Shown: piece after piece, positions 43,754 to 53,400 of the stretch | How the letters are laid out: the number at the start of each line of letters is the position of its first letter | Position numbering within the stretch: the stretch's first letter is position 1 | Source: Taibaiella koreensis | Lineage (GTDB): Bacteria > Bacteroidota > Bacteroidia > Chitinophagales > Chitinophagaceae | NCBI RefSeq assembly: GCF_003545715.1 | Contig: NZ_QVNU01000009.1 | Span: forward strand, 1 to 64,000 | Direction of reading: 5' to 3' | Length of the DNA stretch: 64,000 bases | Program-made: the position numbers and the translations under genes | The notes under the pieces: model-generated | Seen by the model: only the letters and a program-made list of their open reading frames with translations | What the model was told of the DNA's origin: nothing | Databases searched by the model: none

Positions 43754-44191
43754 ATGAAAAAACTACTTCTTGCTGCATCGCTTCTGGTACTCGGCGCTCA
43801 GGCCAAGGCCGCGTTGTTCATCAACAACAACACCAATTGCACTTTGAACATGACCATCTTTGCCTTCGACCCGACCCATACCGGATGCTGGGGACTGCAA
43901 AGCAACCTGATTGTTCTGGGACCTAATTCATCCGTTTCTTACAATTCGGTAGCCACCCTGAATACGACCTCGCCTTTCTGGTTTGGTGGTGCTACGGCTT
44001 CCACTGCCGGCGGAGCGGGCACCTGGGGCTGGAATGCCGGAAAATTCTTCTTTACCAGCGGCGGTGGCGCCAGCGTAGGGCTTACCAGCTGCGGACTTAC
44101 CCAATCTGTTACGGTACCCAATGTATGCGGCAGCAGTTCGGTTGTCACCTGGCAGCCCCTTGGCAACAACATTATCATAGAAGCCAACTAG
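43754..44191 (+). CDS. Array gene 8 (subtype A): small secreted four-cysteine protein
   Basis: 145 residues. A return to subtype A after four B/C genes: AFDPTHTGCWGLQSN, WFGGATASTAGG, GKFFFTSGGG, and the end NNIIIEAN. Compared with gene 2 it lacks three Gly in the Gly run. Followed by a 168-base spacer, the largest inside the array, which contains no ORF and could hold an internal promoter. Confidence 0.9.
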   Translation: MKKLLLAASLLVLGAQAKAALFINNNTNCTLNMTIFAFDPTHTGCWGLQSNLIVLGPNSSVSYNSVATLNTTSPFWFGGATASTAGGAGTWGWNAGKFFFTSGGGASVGLTSCGLTQSVTVPNVCGSSSVVTWQPLGNNIIIEAN

Positions 44192-44359
44192 TATTTTTTG
44201 TCGTACAAGAGCAACCATGGGGGCGGTATACAGTTGCCGGTATATCGCTCCCTATATGGGGCATTTGCTGAAGAGAGGAAATCCTTGCCGGTCACGGCCG
44301 CAAAGCTTCCCCCCGATACACTATATGAAGTCATTTTCTGAAAAATAAAGATAGCATCT

Positions 44360-44791
44360 ATGAAAAAAAAATTACTTGCTGCAGCATTACTTTCCCTTCT
44401 GGCGCCTGCTGCAAAGGCGGCCCTCTTCATCAACAATACCAGCAAGTGTACGGTGCAGGTGCGTGTTTACGCTCATAACGAAAATGGCAAAGCCTGCGAG
44501 CTGGAATCTAAGATAATGACCATTCCACCTATGGGCACGATAGCGCTTAACAATGCAGGGCTGGTAGATACCAAACCCGGCTGGGAAAAAGAGATGAAGA
44601 TTTCAGGAGACCCCAAGGCTGCCGTATGGGACGCACTGAGCTTTCACAATGGCAGCAAGACACTGAAAGTAGGTGTTTCAGGGGGCTGCGCCACAGTCAC
44701 CAATGGTATGATCAAGGATGCATGCGGCGCCGATCTGAATGTAAAATGGTCTGTCGCAGGACATAATATCCTGATCGAGCTATATAATTAA
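44360..44791 (+). CDS. Array gene 9: divergent, lysine-rich four-cysteine protein
   Basis: 143 residues with Cys at 30, 46, 110 and 122, so the framework is kept. However it is the outlier of the array: the mature part has about a dozen Lys (EKEMK, PKAA, SKTLK), the WGWDA block is reduced to AVWDALSF, and the NNV..LNT motif is changed to NNAGLVDT. Ends LIELYN. It may bind a different partner or may have gained a different charge-based role. The preceding and following spacers are longer than usual (168 and 86 bases). Confidence 0.88.
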   Translation: MKKKLLAAALLSLLAPAAKAALFINNTSKCTVQVRVYAHNENGKACELESKIMTIPPMGTIALNNAGLVDTKPGWEKEMKISGDPKAAVWDALSFHNGSKTLKVGVSGGCATVTNGMIKDACGADLNVKWSVAGHNILIELYN

Positions 44792-44877
44792 CAGGCAGGG
44801 TAGTGTATCCCAATTGCCTTTTGGGGATTGCTATTGATCGCTAACCCATATACTTCACCTTATAAAAAAAAGAACGA

Positions 44878-45315
44878 ATGTTAAAAAAACTATTCTTCCT
44901 TGTTGTGATGGCGTTGCTGGGCATCCAGGCCAATGCTGCGCTTATCATTACCAATAACAGCAATTGTACGATCCAGGTCAGGGTACGCGCGCATGATATC
45001 AATAATACCGGTGCTTGTGCGCTGCGGTCCAACCTGATTACGATAGCGCCAGGCGATTTTGAGATGTTTGCGAACGTCAGCAGCTTGAACACCGTTCCGG
45101 GTTGGCAAGGTGGCACTATGGCTACTACGGCAGGCGGCACTACCGCATGGGGCTGGGATGCCGTGGAATACAATGGCGTCACCAACCTGATCATTGGGCA
45201 TCCGGGTACTTGTGCTATTGGTATCAGCGGCGCAGCCGAGGATCCCTGCGGCGCCGATGTGGGTGGCCATTTTTATGTGGTTGGCACCAATACCGTTGCC
45301 GACTTTTTCTATTGA
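44878..45315 (+). CDS. Array gene 10: small secreted four-cysteine protein
   Basis: 145 residues. Starts MLKKLFFLVVMALLGIQANA, then ALIITNNSNC, one of few members with Ile in place of Phe at the third mature position. One extra residue between the first two Cys (17 instead of 16). It has three Arg (QVRVRAH, LRSN), and the last Cys is in DPCGADVGG, a context shared with gene 9. The end is aromatic (DFFY) instead of the usual xN. Confidence 0.88.
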   Translation: MLKKLFFLVVMALLGIQANAALIITNNSNCTIQVRVRAHDINNTGACALRSNLITIAPGDFEMFANVSSLNTVPGWQGGTMATTAGGTTAWGWDAVEYNGVTNLIIGHPGTCAIGISGAAEDPCGADVGGHFYVVGTNTVADFFY

Positions 45316-45360
45316 TGCTCGCTTTAGCGACACTCTCTTGATCCTAAAAAAAGTAACAAC

Positions 45361-45795
45361 ATGAAAAAGATCCTGATCCTGCTGCTGTTCTCGTTGGGTA
45401 CCATGAGTGCAAAAGCTGCCCTGTTTCTTATAAACAACACGCCCTGTACGATCCCTGTTGTTGTCAAAGCGCATGACATTGCGCATACGATCTGCGGCCT
45501 GCAATCCAACACGATACTGTTACCTCCTGGTGCAGTGATTACTTTACAGGATGTAACCAGCCTGAACACCAGCCCCGGCTGGATGGGTAGTGCCCTTGCA
45601 TCGACATCCGGCGGCACCGCAGCATGGGGCTGGGATGCAGTCGCTTTTACGTTTACCATGTTGAGTAGCCAGGTGGGACCGCCTACGGGTTGTGCATCCA
45701 GCTATTCCTTTACTGCTGCTAATGCCTGTTCCGGCAATCCGGTAACAGTTAACTGGGTTGTTATAGGCGCGAATTCCCTGGTAGAGTTTAATTAA
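45361..45795 (+). CDS. Array gene 11: small secreted four-cysteine protein
   Basis: 144 residues. Mature start ALFLINNTPC; second Cys in HTICGLQSN. The LNTSPGW and GGTAAWGWDAVAF core is kept, followed by a longer hydrophobic strand TFTMLSSQVG and the third Cys in PTGCASSY. Ends NSLVEFN. One Lys and no Arg in the mature part. The 45-base upstream spacer has no special signal. Confidence 0.9.
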   Translation: MKKILILLLFSLGTMSAKAALFLINNTPCTIPVVVKAHDIAHTICGLQSNTILLPPGAVITLQDVTSLNTSPGWMGSALASTSGGTAAWGWDAVAFTFTMLSSQVGPPTGCASSYSFTAANACSGNPVTVNWVVIGANSLVEFN

Positions 45796-45831
45796 ACATT
45801 TTTTCTTAACCTTCAATAAAACCAAACATTT

Positions 45832-46281
45832 ATGAAAAAACTATTCCCAAAGCTCTTCACCGCGTTCCTGCTGATGGCCGCTGCGCCCCAGGCCAAAGCT
45901 GCGTTGTTCATCAACAACAACACCGGTTGCGATATCACCATGGAGCTCTATGCGCATGATTTCAATCACGGTACCTGTGTGCTGCATTCCGGCTGGTTTG
46001 TGGTACCGGCGTACAATTCTGTAGCCTATAACAATGTGACCACGCTGAACTCTGGTACTCCTTCCTGGCTCAATGGTCCTGCCGTGCTTACCGGTGGTAC
46101 TACCGTATGGGGCTGGGACGCCACCAAGTTCTACTTCGGCTTGGCAGGCGGCAGCGGTGTAGTAGGTGCTGCGGGAAGCTGCATTCCTAACGCGTCTACA
46201 GTGATACCCAACACATGCGGATCCAGTGTAACCGTTACCTGGGGCCCCTTTGGCAGCAATACGGTTATCGATATCAACTAA
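45832..46281 (+). CDS. Array gene 12: small secreted four-cysteine protein
   Basis: 149 residues. The signal peptide is longer (about 23 residues, ending APQAKA). Second Cys is in HGTCVLHSGW. The Gly-containing segment after WGWDATKFYF (GLAGGSGVVGAAGSC) shares features of both subtype A (Phe/Tyr-rich KFYF) and the HGTC group. Ends NTVIDIN. Confidence 0.9.
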   Translation: MKKLFPKLFTAFLLMAAAPQAKAALFINNNTGCDITMELYAHDFNHGTCVLHSGWFVVPAYNSVAYNNVTTLNSGTPSWLNGPAVLTGGTTVWGWDATKFYFGLAGGSGVVGAAGSCIPNASTVIPNTCGSSVTVTWGPFGSNTVIDIN

Positions 46282-46325
46282 GCAGTAGCCTTACGTTATT
46301 TTAATCAATCTTAAAGCACATGATC

Positions 46326-46760
46326 ATGAAACGTTTCCTTATTGTGGCCTTACTGGCCTTGCTGTCTTACGGCGCGCAGGCGGCCTTATTCATCAATAAC
46401 AATACCACCTGCACCTTCCAGGGCTTTGTGGTAGCCTACGACATCAATACGCCGGGTTGTATTATGCATACCAACCCGATGACCATAGCACCAGGTACCT
46501 CTTACGCTTATAACAATGTCAGCTCGATGAATGTGGTTCCCGGCTGGGGTGGCGGCTATACGGCCACAACTACAGGCGGCGCCTGGGGCTGGCGTTCGTT
46601 CCTGTTCAATTTCCAGGGCAGCATGGTCGGCGGCCATGTGGGTGATCTTACCTGCACCACCACCAATACCATAACTGTTCCCAATGTATGCCTGGGCTCC
46701 GGTACGGTTACGGTTTCGTGGGGACCCCTTGCTTCGAATGTAGTTGTTGATATTAACTGA
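46326..46760 (+). CDS. Array gene 13: small secreted four-cysteine protein
   Basis: 144 residues from the ATG at 46326; an ATG two codons earlier (46320) is possible. Cys1 and Cys2 are at 29 and 45, but the central motif AYD.NTPGC replaces AHD..HGTC, and the core reads GGAWGWRSF: Arg replaces the Asp of WGWDA that is conserved in ten other members. That Asp is therefore not essential for the fold, or this member has lost a ligand contact. Ends VVVDIN. Confidence 0.88.
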   Translation: MKRFLIVALLALLSYGAQAALFINNNTTCTFQGFVVAYDINTPGCIMHTNPMTIAPGTSYAYNNVSSMNVVPGWGGGYTATTTGGAWGWRSFLFNFQGSMVGGHVGDLTCTTTNTITVPNVCLGSGTVTVSWGPLASNVVVDIN

Positions 46761-46842
46761 TTTTCCTTTCGGGCGATTGCATGTCCGGTACCGATTTTTA
46801 TTTTTTATTCATTTTTCACCCATTTTAAAAACGAAAAAACCT

Positions 46843-47283
46843 ATGAAAAAGGTTGTTACAATGGCCCTGCTGTGCATGGCCGCCGTTTCTTCAAAAGCGG
46901 CTTTGTTTATTACCAACAATACTGCCTGCCCGATCAGTATGAGCATCCGCGGACATGATGCCAACCACACCGGTCAATGCACACTGCAAAGTGTTCAAGT
47001 AACGGTAGGCGCCGGCGGTTCCCTGGCCTACAACAACGTGGCATCCCTCAATACTTCTCCCGGTTGGCAGGGCGGTCTTATGGCCGTAACCACCGGAGGC
47101 CCTACTGTATGGGGTTGGGATGCCATCAAGTACTTTGCGGTATCCGGTGGTGTTTTCGGCGGTGGCCTGGGTTCCGGCTGCAGCTCTCCTACTTCAGTTA
47201 CTTTCCCCAGCGCCTGTGGCGGTGCAACCGTAACCGGTACCTGGACAACTGTAGGTAGTAATACTTTTATCGATTTTAACTAA
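46843..47283 (+). CDS. Array gene 14: last small secreted four-cysteine protein
   Basis: 146 residues from the ATG at 46843; the frame is open to 46744, but the upstream part is an AT-rich spacer and overlaps gene 13. The signal peptide ends VSSKA and contains one Cys. 17 residues lie between the first two mature Cys (29 and 46). Core TTGGPTVWGWDAIKYF is intact, followed by a Gly-rich segment (GGVFGGGLGSGC). Ends NTFIDFN. A terminator hairpin follows 150 bases later and closes the array. Confidence 0.9.
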   Translation: MKKVVTMALLCMAAVSSKAALFITNNTACPISMSIRGHDANHTGQCTLQSVQVTVGAGGSLAYNNVASLNTSPGWQGGLMAVTTGGPTVWGWDAIKYFAVSGGVFGGGLGSGCSSPTSVTFPSACGGATVTGTWTTVGSNTFIDFN

Positions 47284-47430
47284 AGAGAACTGATGAGACT
47301 ATTTTGAAAGGTTTCGAGCCTGTCACATTGAGCAAAGTGGAAATGTAAACAGGCTTGCGCTGTTGTTTTTGTTGTATTTCGAACCGTTCAACAGAACAAA
47401 ATGACGGCCTTGAGAATAGTTTCCTATCTG

Positions 47431-47460
47431 GCGAAGCGGCTACAGCCGCTTCGCCTACCT
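47431..47460 (+). terminator. Intrinsic terminator closing the array
   Basis: GCGAAGCGGC (47431-47440) pairs perfectly with GCCGCTTCGC (47445-47454) across a 4-base loop, then CTACCTTTTC. It lies 30 bases before the next gene, so the receptor gene that follows is either separately transcribed or reached by read-through. A weaker AGCCTGT/ACAGGCT hairpin lies just upstream (around 47320-47365). Confidence 0.8.
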
Positions 47461-47492
47461 TTTCAAAAGTTTTGTTATCTTAACGGACACAC

Positions 47493-49898
47493 ATGCTTCA
47501 GCGCTTACTATCCGGCTTTATTTTCCTGCTGCTATCTTTGGATGTATCGGCACAAACACCGCATTTATTGACAGATACCGTTCAACTGGAAGAATTCGTG
47601 ATCGTGAGCCGGAAGGCGATAAGCCGTAAAGGCGATACAACCATCTACGTGGCCGACTCTTTCTATAATGATGCGTCTGCCGTAACAGAAGATATTCTCA
47701 AAAAAATGCCGGGGATAGATGTCAGCTCTTCCGGTAAAATATCGGTACAGGGCAAGGATGTGACGCGCATCTTTGTCAATGGTACGGAAATGGAGGTCAA
47801 TGATATCCGTTCCATCACACAGAACTTACCCGCCGAGATCATCGATAAAATAGAAGTTACCGACCTGTACCCGGAACAATCGCGCCTGTCGGGCATAAGG
47901 GAGGGCCCTGGCGAGAAGATCATCAATGTGCGTATGAAGGAAGACATCGACGGGGGCGTCTACGGACGCGTGTCGGGTGGTGCCGGTACCCATAGCCGGT
48001 ATGCCGGGAACAATTTCCTGAATTACATGAACAGCCGCCTCCGGATCACATCGACCGGCTATATCACCAATACAAATAATACAGGTCTCAACGATGACAA
48101 TGACGCCGGTGGACAAAACCCGCCCAACCAGGGCCTCGTGGTCCAGAAGGATATCAATACCAATTACGTGTACAATAATCCAGGGTCAAAGCTGAAAGTG
48201 TCGGGTGCTATCGAGGTGCTGAGCAAGCAGAAGACCCTTGATGAAGTGGCCGAACGCAGGACGTTCCTACCGGGAGATACTTACTTTCAGCATCGCAACG
48301 GCAGTCAACGCAATACCAACGATCTTTATAAACTGAATACAAGACTGGAATACCAGGCTGACCCTTCCACCACATTGGTAATGGCGCTTAATGCTAATTA
48401 CACCCGCACCGAAGGATCACAGAACAGCGTGGATTCCAATTACTACGGCAGCGGCGCAGGCGGCCGGTTTTCCCGCCTGGGTGATGCCCGTACCATACGG
48501 AATACACCAGGAGCATCGCTACTGCTTTCCTATATGAAACGGTTTGCCACGCCCGGCCGTACTTTATTTGTCAGCCTGGACAATCGCTTCCAGAGCAGCA
48601 ATATAGACGGCTATAGCAACAATACCAGCTTCAGCAATGGGGTACAGAGCGGCGATCCGAACAATAATACCACCGACCAGCATACCCGGGAGAGAAATAC
48701 CACGTTTTCCCTTCAATATACCGAGCCGCTGGGCGATAAGCACCGCCTGGCTTTCGACTATTCCATGCAACTGTTCAGCAGCAAGGATCATAAAGATGTT
48801 TTCACGCCGCAAACAGGCGACCAAAGCCTTTTCGATAGCCTGCAGAGCTATATTACCGAGTACAATTACCAGCAGCATACCGCAGGCATCAAGTATCAGC
48901 TGTCTCTTAAAAACCTTACCGCAGGCATCGGCTTCAGAAGTCAGTTCTTCTCGGGTAGCAACCGGAATATATACGAGGCCAGCACAATCCGGAACAATAA
49001 GACGAGCTATATGCCGGTGGTGAATGCGCGCTACAGGCTGAGCAATAAGGACGAGCTCGATTTCAGCTACTCGGGCAACATGCAACCTCCGGATATCAGC
49101 ATGCTGCGGACTGCTCCCAATTACCAGGATAGCCTGAACATATTTATCGGTAACCCCGATCTGAAGCCGGAAGTGCAGAACAATTTTGCGCTCAGCTATA
49201 ACCGGCTCAACCCCAAGACGGGCGCCTCTATATGGGCCACCGTCACCTATAACCAAACGGCCAATCGTATTGTCAATAAAATAACCCTGATCGGTAACAA
49301 GCAATACACGCAGCCGGTCAACGTGGACGGTAGTAGCCTGGCGACCTCAATCAGCTTTTCACGCAACATCACTAAGCCCTTACGGATCATGTTGGCATTA
49401 CAGGCAGGCATGACCGATAATGCGAATATCACCAATGATGTGCAGCAAACAGTACGGGTATACAACCTGCGGCCGACGTTGCGTGCCAACCTGACGACTA
49501 CATTGCTCGAAGGACAGGTTGCCTATACCTATGGTATGAGCAGGACCGAAAGCCAGCTGATGTATGGCAACAACAATATTAACACCCATTTGCTGTCCAC
49601 AGATTTCAAGCTACATCTCCCGGCTTATATTACTCTGAGCGGTAGTGTAGCCTATTCGGCCAACCAGGGCTATTCGGATGGCCTTGACCGGAACTTTGTA
49701 CTGATAGGAGCGGGTGTGAATAAAGAATTTAAAAAGATACCCGGCCTGTTTCTGAAGGCGCAGGTTGCCGACCTGCTCAACAGTGAGCCCAATATCCAGC
49801 GCACCATCGGCGACAATTATATCGAAGACCGGACCTATAACAGGCTGGGGCGCTACTTCCTTTTCTCCATCATGTACCGGTATAAATATTTCCATTAG
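47493..49898 (+). CDS. TonB-dependent-receptor-like outer-membrane protein
   Basis: 801 residues with a signal peptide (cleavage near VSA-Q, residue 21). Residues about 55-150 form a plug-like domain (ITEDILKKMPGIDVSSSGKISVQGKDVTRIFVNGTEM..., typical of Bacteroidota OMP_b-brl_3 receptors), and the rest is a large beta-barrel rich in aromatic, Asn and Ser residues, ending with a strand that closes in YKYFH. No carboxypeptidase-like N-terminal domain is present, so it is the short receptor type. It directly follows the 14-gene array, which invites the idea that they share a substrate; no SusD gene is present. Confidence 0.88.
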   Translation: MLQRLLSGFIFLLLSLDVSAQTPHLLTDTVQLEEFVIVSRKAISRKGDTTIYVADSFYNDASAVTEDILKKMPGIDVSSSGKISVQGKDVTRIFVNGTEMEVNDIRSITQNLPAEIIDKIEVTDLYPEQSRLSGIREGPGEKIINVRMKEDIDGGVYGRVSGGAGTHSRYAGNNFLNYMNSRLRITSTGYITNTNNTGLNDDNDAGGQNPPNQGLVVQKDINTNYVYNNPGSKLKVSGAIEVLSKQKTLDEVAERRTFLPGDTYFQHRNGSQRNTNDLYKLNTRLEYQADPSTTLVMALNANYTRTEGSQNSVDSNYYGSGAGGRFSRLGDARTIRNTPGASLLLSYMKRFATPGRTLFVSLDNRFQSSNIDGYSNNTSFSNGVQSGDPNNNTTDQHTRERNTTFSLQYTEPLGDKHRLAFDYSMQLFSSKDHKDVFTPQTGDQSLFDSLQSYITEYNYQQHTAGIKYQLSLKNLTAGIGFRSQFFSGSNRNIYEASTIRNNKTSYMPVVNARYRLSNKDELDFSYSGNMQPPDISMLRTAPNYQDSLNIFIGNPDLKPEVQNNFALSYNRLNPKTGASIWATVTYNQTANRIVNKITLIGNKQYTQPVNVDGSSLATSISFSRNITKPLRIMLALQAGMTDNANITNDVQQTVRVYNLRPTLRANLTTTLLEGQVAYTYGMSRTESQLMYGNNNINTHLLSTDFKLHLPAYITLSGSVAYSANQGYSDGLDRNFVLIGAGVNKEFKKIPGLFLKAQVADLLNSEPNIQRTIGDNYIEDRTYNRLGRYFLFSIMYRYKYFH

Positions 49899-50076
49899 CA
49901 GATTCCTTTCGACAAGCATTTCCCGCTACCTTTCCGGTAGATGCACTTTGGAATGGATTTTGTAGACGGCTTATACTATCAATCATAACCTCCCGGATAA
50001 GATTTTACGAAGAAAGCGATATACCAAAAGATATCGAAAATATAGCCTGTACATGAGGTAGCTTCGATATAAAAAA

Positions 50077-50100
50077 AGCCACACTGTTTAAAGTGTGGCT
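50077..50100 (-). terminator. Leftward intrinsic terminator
   Basis: AGCCACACT (50077-50085) and AGTGTGGCT (50092-50100) form the stem, with seven A's just before on the plus strand, so leftward transcripts end in T's. It lies in the region 49899-50404, which otherwise holds a 10-bp perfect hairpin (50262-50271 with 50284-50293) and no supported gene. Confidence 0.75.
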
Positions 50101-50404
50101 ACAAACCAATAAGCCGGAACCAACGGCTATCAGAACCCATATGAACCTTCGTTTATTGTATTATCTTCTTGAAAATTGGTGATTTTTTGCCAGAAATAAT
50201 AACGCAAACCTAACCAACCCATTAATGCGTTCTTGTAGAAATCAAGCCACGGTAGCAGCGAGGAGGGATGCACCAGAGACGGCGCATCCCTCCTTAACTT
50301 ATCGCTCTTCACCTATTCAAGCTTCTGCTATTTCTGCTTCCGGCCAAAAGAATGGATTTGACCTTGTACAATATACCTGTTAGCCATAATATTCATAAGA
50401 AGGA

Positions 50405-53400
50405 TCAATCCCTGATCAGCTTTTGGGTAACAACAGCGCCTTTGCTATTGGTTGTTCTGATGAGGTATATGCCCGGGGATAAGTTGCTGAGGTCAATAAC
50501 CGCGACAGTCTCCGGATGGCTGGCATTATAGCTGTACAATAGGTTACCGGTAAGCGATACCAAGGCCACCTGCGTTATTGCAGCAGCGCAGGTAATGGTA
50601 ACATTATCCGCGGTAGGATTGGGATACAAGGTAACCGCTTCCTCTGTTGTGCAACGGCTAAGATTTACCGGCGCTATCGCGCTGTAGCGATACTGGCCGT
50701 CCTTGCTTGCCAGTCTTAGCCGGTAATACCACTGGGCGGCGCCGGGCGCTTGGTCAGCAATCGCGTAGGCTTGTTTTGTATCGAGGTACTTCAATGTAGC
50801 TACCGGATGAAATTGGTTGTCTGTGCCGCTGCGTTCTGCGGTAAAGAAAGCAAAATCATTTGGGGCGGCCACTATCCAGCTTAAAGCAACGTCGCAGCCG
50901 GCAGCCCTGGCGCTAAAAGCAGAAAGCGCAACCGGTAGCGGTGTATGCGTAGATACACGATAATCCTCTACCTCGCCTTGCGGCGCAGCACCGAAAGGAA
51001 ATGCGACAGCAACGGCATCGGTAGAAAGGCGTAAACGCATATAGGCGTCTGGCGCCGCATTGCTCAGGTTAGTATCCACAAAGACCATATTGTAGACTAC
51101 GCTGCCGCTGTTGGCCGGAACCAGGATCTGCGAGGAACGTTTATTGGGAGCGCTGAAGTTGCCGTTGCCATCATAATCGAGAAAGCCATTTACATAGGCA
51201 GGGAAGTTGGTATTGTTCGTTACCCGCACCTGGTAGGTTGCCGTATCCCCGTTAATCACCGGTACGGTGCTGAGCAGACCATCTTCCTCAATACCGTCCC
51301 CGTCTGCATTGGTACCTATAGCCTTGGCTGCCGGTTCGGTGCCTGGGGCAATAAGACCCAGGTACAGACCGGGCAATACGGTGCAGCCTGCGGCGATGTT
51401 CACCGTGCTGTCGTTAAGGTCATAGCTGGATGGCGCATCGCCATAGTCGTAGCTTACGCCATTAATAATAACCTGGCAGCTATAAGATGCCTCGCAGCCG
51501 CTATCGGACAAAGCTGTAACTGAAAGCGCAGCATAGCCATTGGCTATATCGCCTGGCGTAGGAGTATAGGTGGCTGCCGGTGTCGTAACCGAACCCGTAT
51601 TGGTCAGCACACCTACGGTAGCACTGGTCAGCGTTACGGAAGCGGCATTGGCAGCGCCGGCGCTAAGGACGATCGTGCTACCAGTAGTAACCGGGGCCGG
51701 ACAGGTCCAGGTAATAGCCGGTGCGGGATTGATCGTAACGCCGGTGGCATCCTGCGTTGTATCGCTGTTGCCGGTGGCATTGTATACTGAAGGAATGCTG
51801 CTGATGAAGGAAGACAGGTTAAAGTCGGTAGCACCGGCCGCAAGATCGATCTTAAAGGTGCTGGTGCCGGGAGGTAGCTGTTGTAGCGGCAATTGCTGCG
51901 CACCGCTTTTTCCCGAAAGCGCATAAGCGACATTGGGATAAGCCGGTGACAAAACATCGGGCCGGGCCAGCTGCAGGCCGTTGGTCAGGCCATAAGGCTC
52001 GCTGGCAAAGGTAGCACCGGCGCCGGCCAGGTCCAGGTTCTGTATCAAATTGTGCAGGATGATGCCGGAGGGCAGGGGCTCGGTATTGGGGTTATTGATG
52101 GTTACGGTAGCGGTAACATAAGTGCCTGGCCCGGCGCAAATATGCGAAGGAATAATGCCTACAGTGGTAGTGATGGCTTGTGGCAATTGTGTGCAACCTG
52201 TCGCAGCCGGCACGATCACATCATCGCTGGTATGGTTGGCCAGCGCGCCGTTATAACCATTGAGGCCCGTAAGGGTATCTGCCGCAAATGCTGTGTCAGG
52301 GAAGATAAGCGTGCCTGGCGTACTCGTCGTTATGGCTACGCTGGCGTTGAAAGTATCTGCTACACCTGTTGTAGCCGTATCCTGGAACACATAGGTATAG
52401 GTCACGCACTGACCGGGCGCGATATTGGGCGCGGGCTTATAGGTAAGCTGTAGTGTGGATACCGGCACTGCTCCGTTGAATATATGTCTGTTACCATGCC
52501 AGAAAAAGGCCATAGCAGAATTGTTGGTCCAGTCCGGCTGGTTAACCAACTCCTGGGCTACGGCCGTTACTTCCACTGTTTGTACGGCGGGTGTAGCAGA
52601 GCCGGTTACCGGCGCGGTGTTGCTGGTCGGATGGGCTTCCCAGGCATTGCCGGGATGGTTGGTGCTGTTGTCCCACATACCGGCATCGCTTACTTTGATC
52701 CCGCCGATAATGGTGGAGTCGCCGCTGGCCGCTATCTTGGCAGTAAGCTGCGCCGAAAGGATCGTAGCGCCGAAAGGTACGCCGGAGCCTGCGCTTACCG
52801 GTGGAAAAGTAAATACGCCATTCGCATAGTACGCCGGCGTGAGCGTTGGCCCAAACTTAAAATTGGCGCCCACAGCGGAAGTGTACCCATTGGGAGGGTT
52901 AGGAAGAGGGACAACATTTGAATAACCATCATAACCCTGGGTTGCAATATCCGCCCCCGGGTTGGCCATATCGGCGGTCTGGACCGTTGTACCGGTCGCA
53001 TCGTTGGCGCTGCTGACCAGCACGAGATGATGGCTTCCGGGGATCATCTTTGGTACGACATTATTCGCGGCGACACTTCCTGTATTACATACCTGCACCT
53101 GGTAGGTCACCTTCTTATCGCAGCCTACGGAAACGGCCGTATTCGATACATTCAGCGTTGCGCCTGAAGGACAGCCGGCACCCTGCAATACGGCGCTGAT
53201 ATTGTTGAAGGGGTTGCCTTCCAGGGTATCCATCATCCGGGGATGCAGGTCATAAGGCAAAGGCGTAGCCCCTTTGCCGCCCGTAGTATCCAGGTTCACT
53301 ACGGCCACAGCCCTTTTCTGGTAGCGCAATGATGTATGGCTGAAGGTGTAGGCCTGGCTGCCTCCGGCCGCGATATTTTCGGCAGGATGAGCATCGACTG

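Noticed and set aside
40354-47283. Reading the 14-gene array as a CRISPR-like or VNTR repeat
   Set aside because: Units are whole genes of variable sequence with intact frames, not short identical repeats with unique spacers.
50130-50312. 60-codon minus-strand ORF downstream of the vWA gene
   Set aside because: Short, no start context, includes a perfect hairpin; more likely non-coding.
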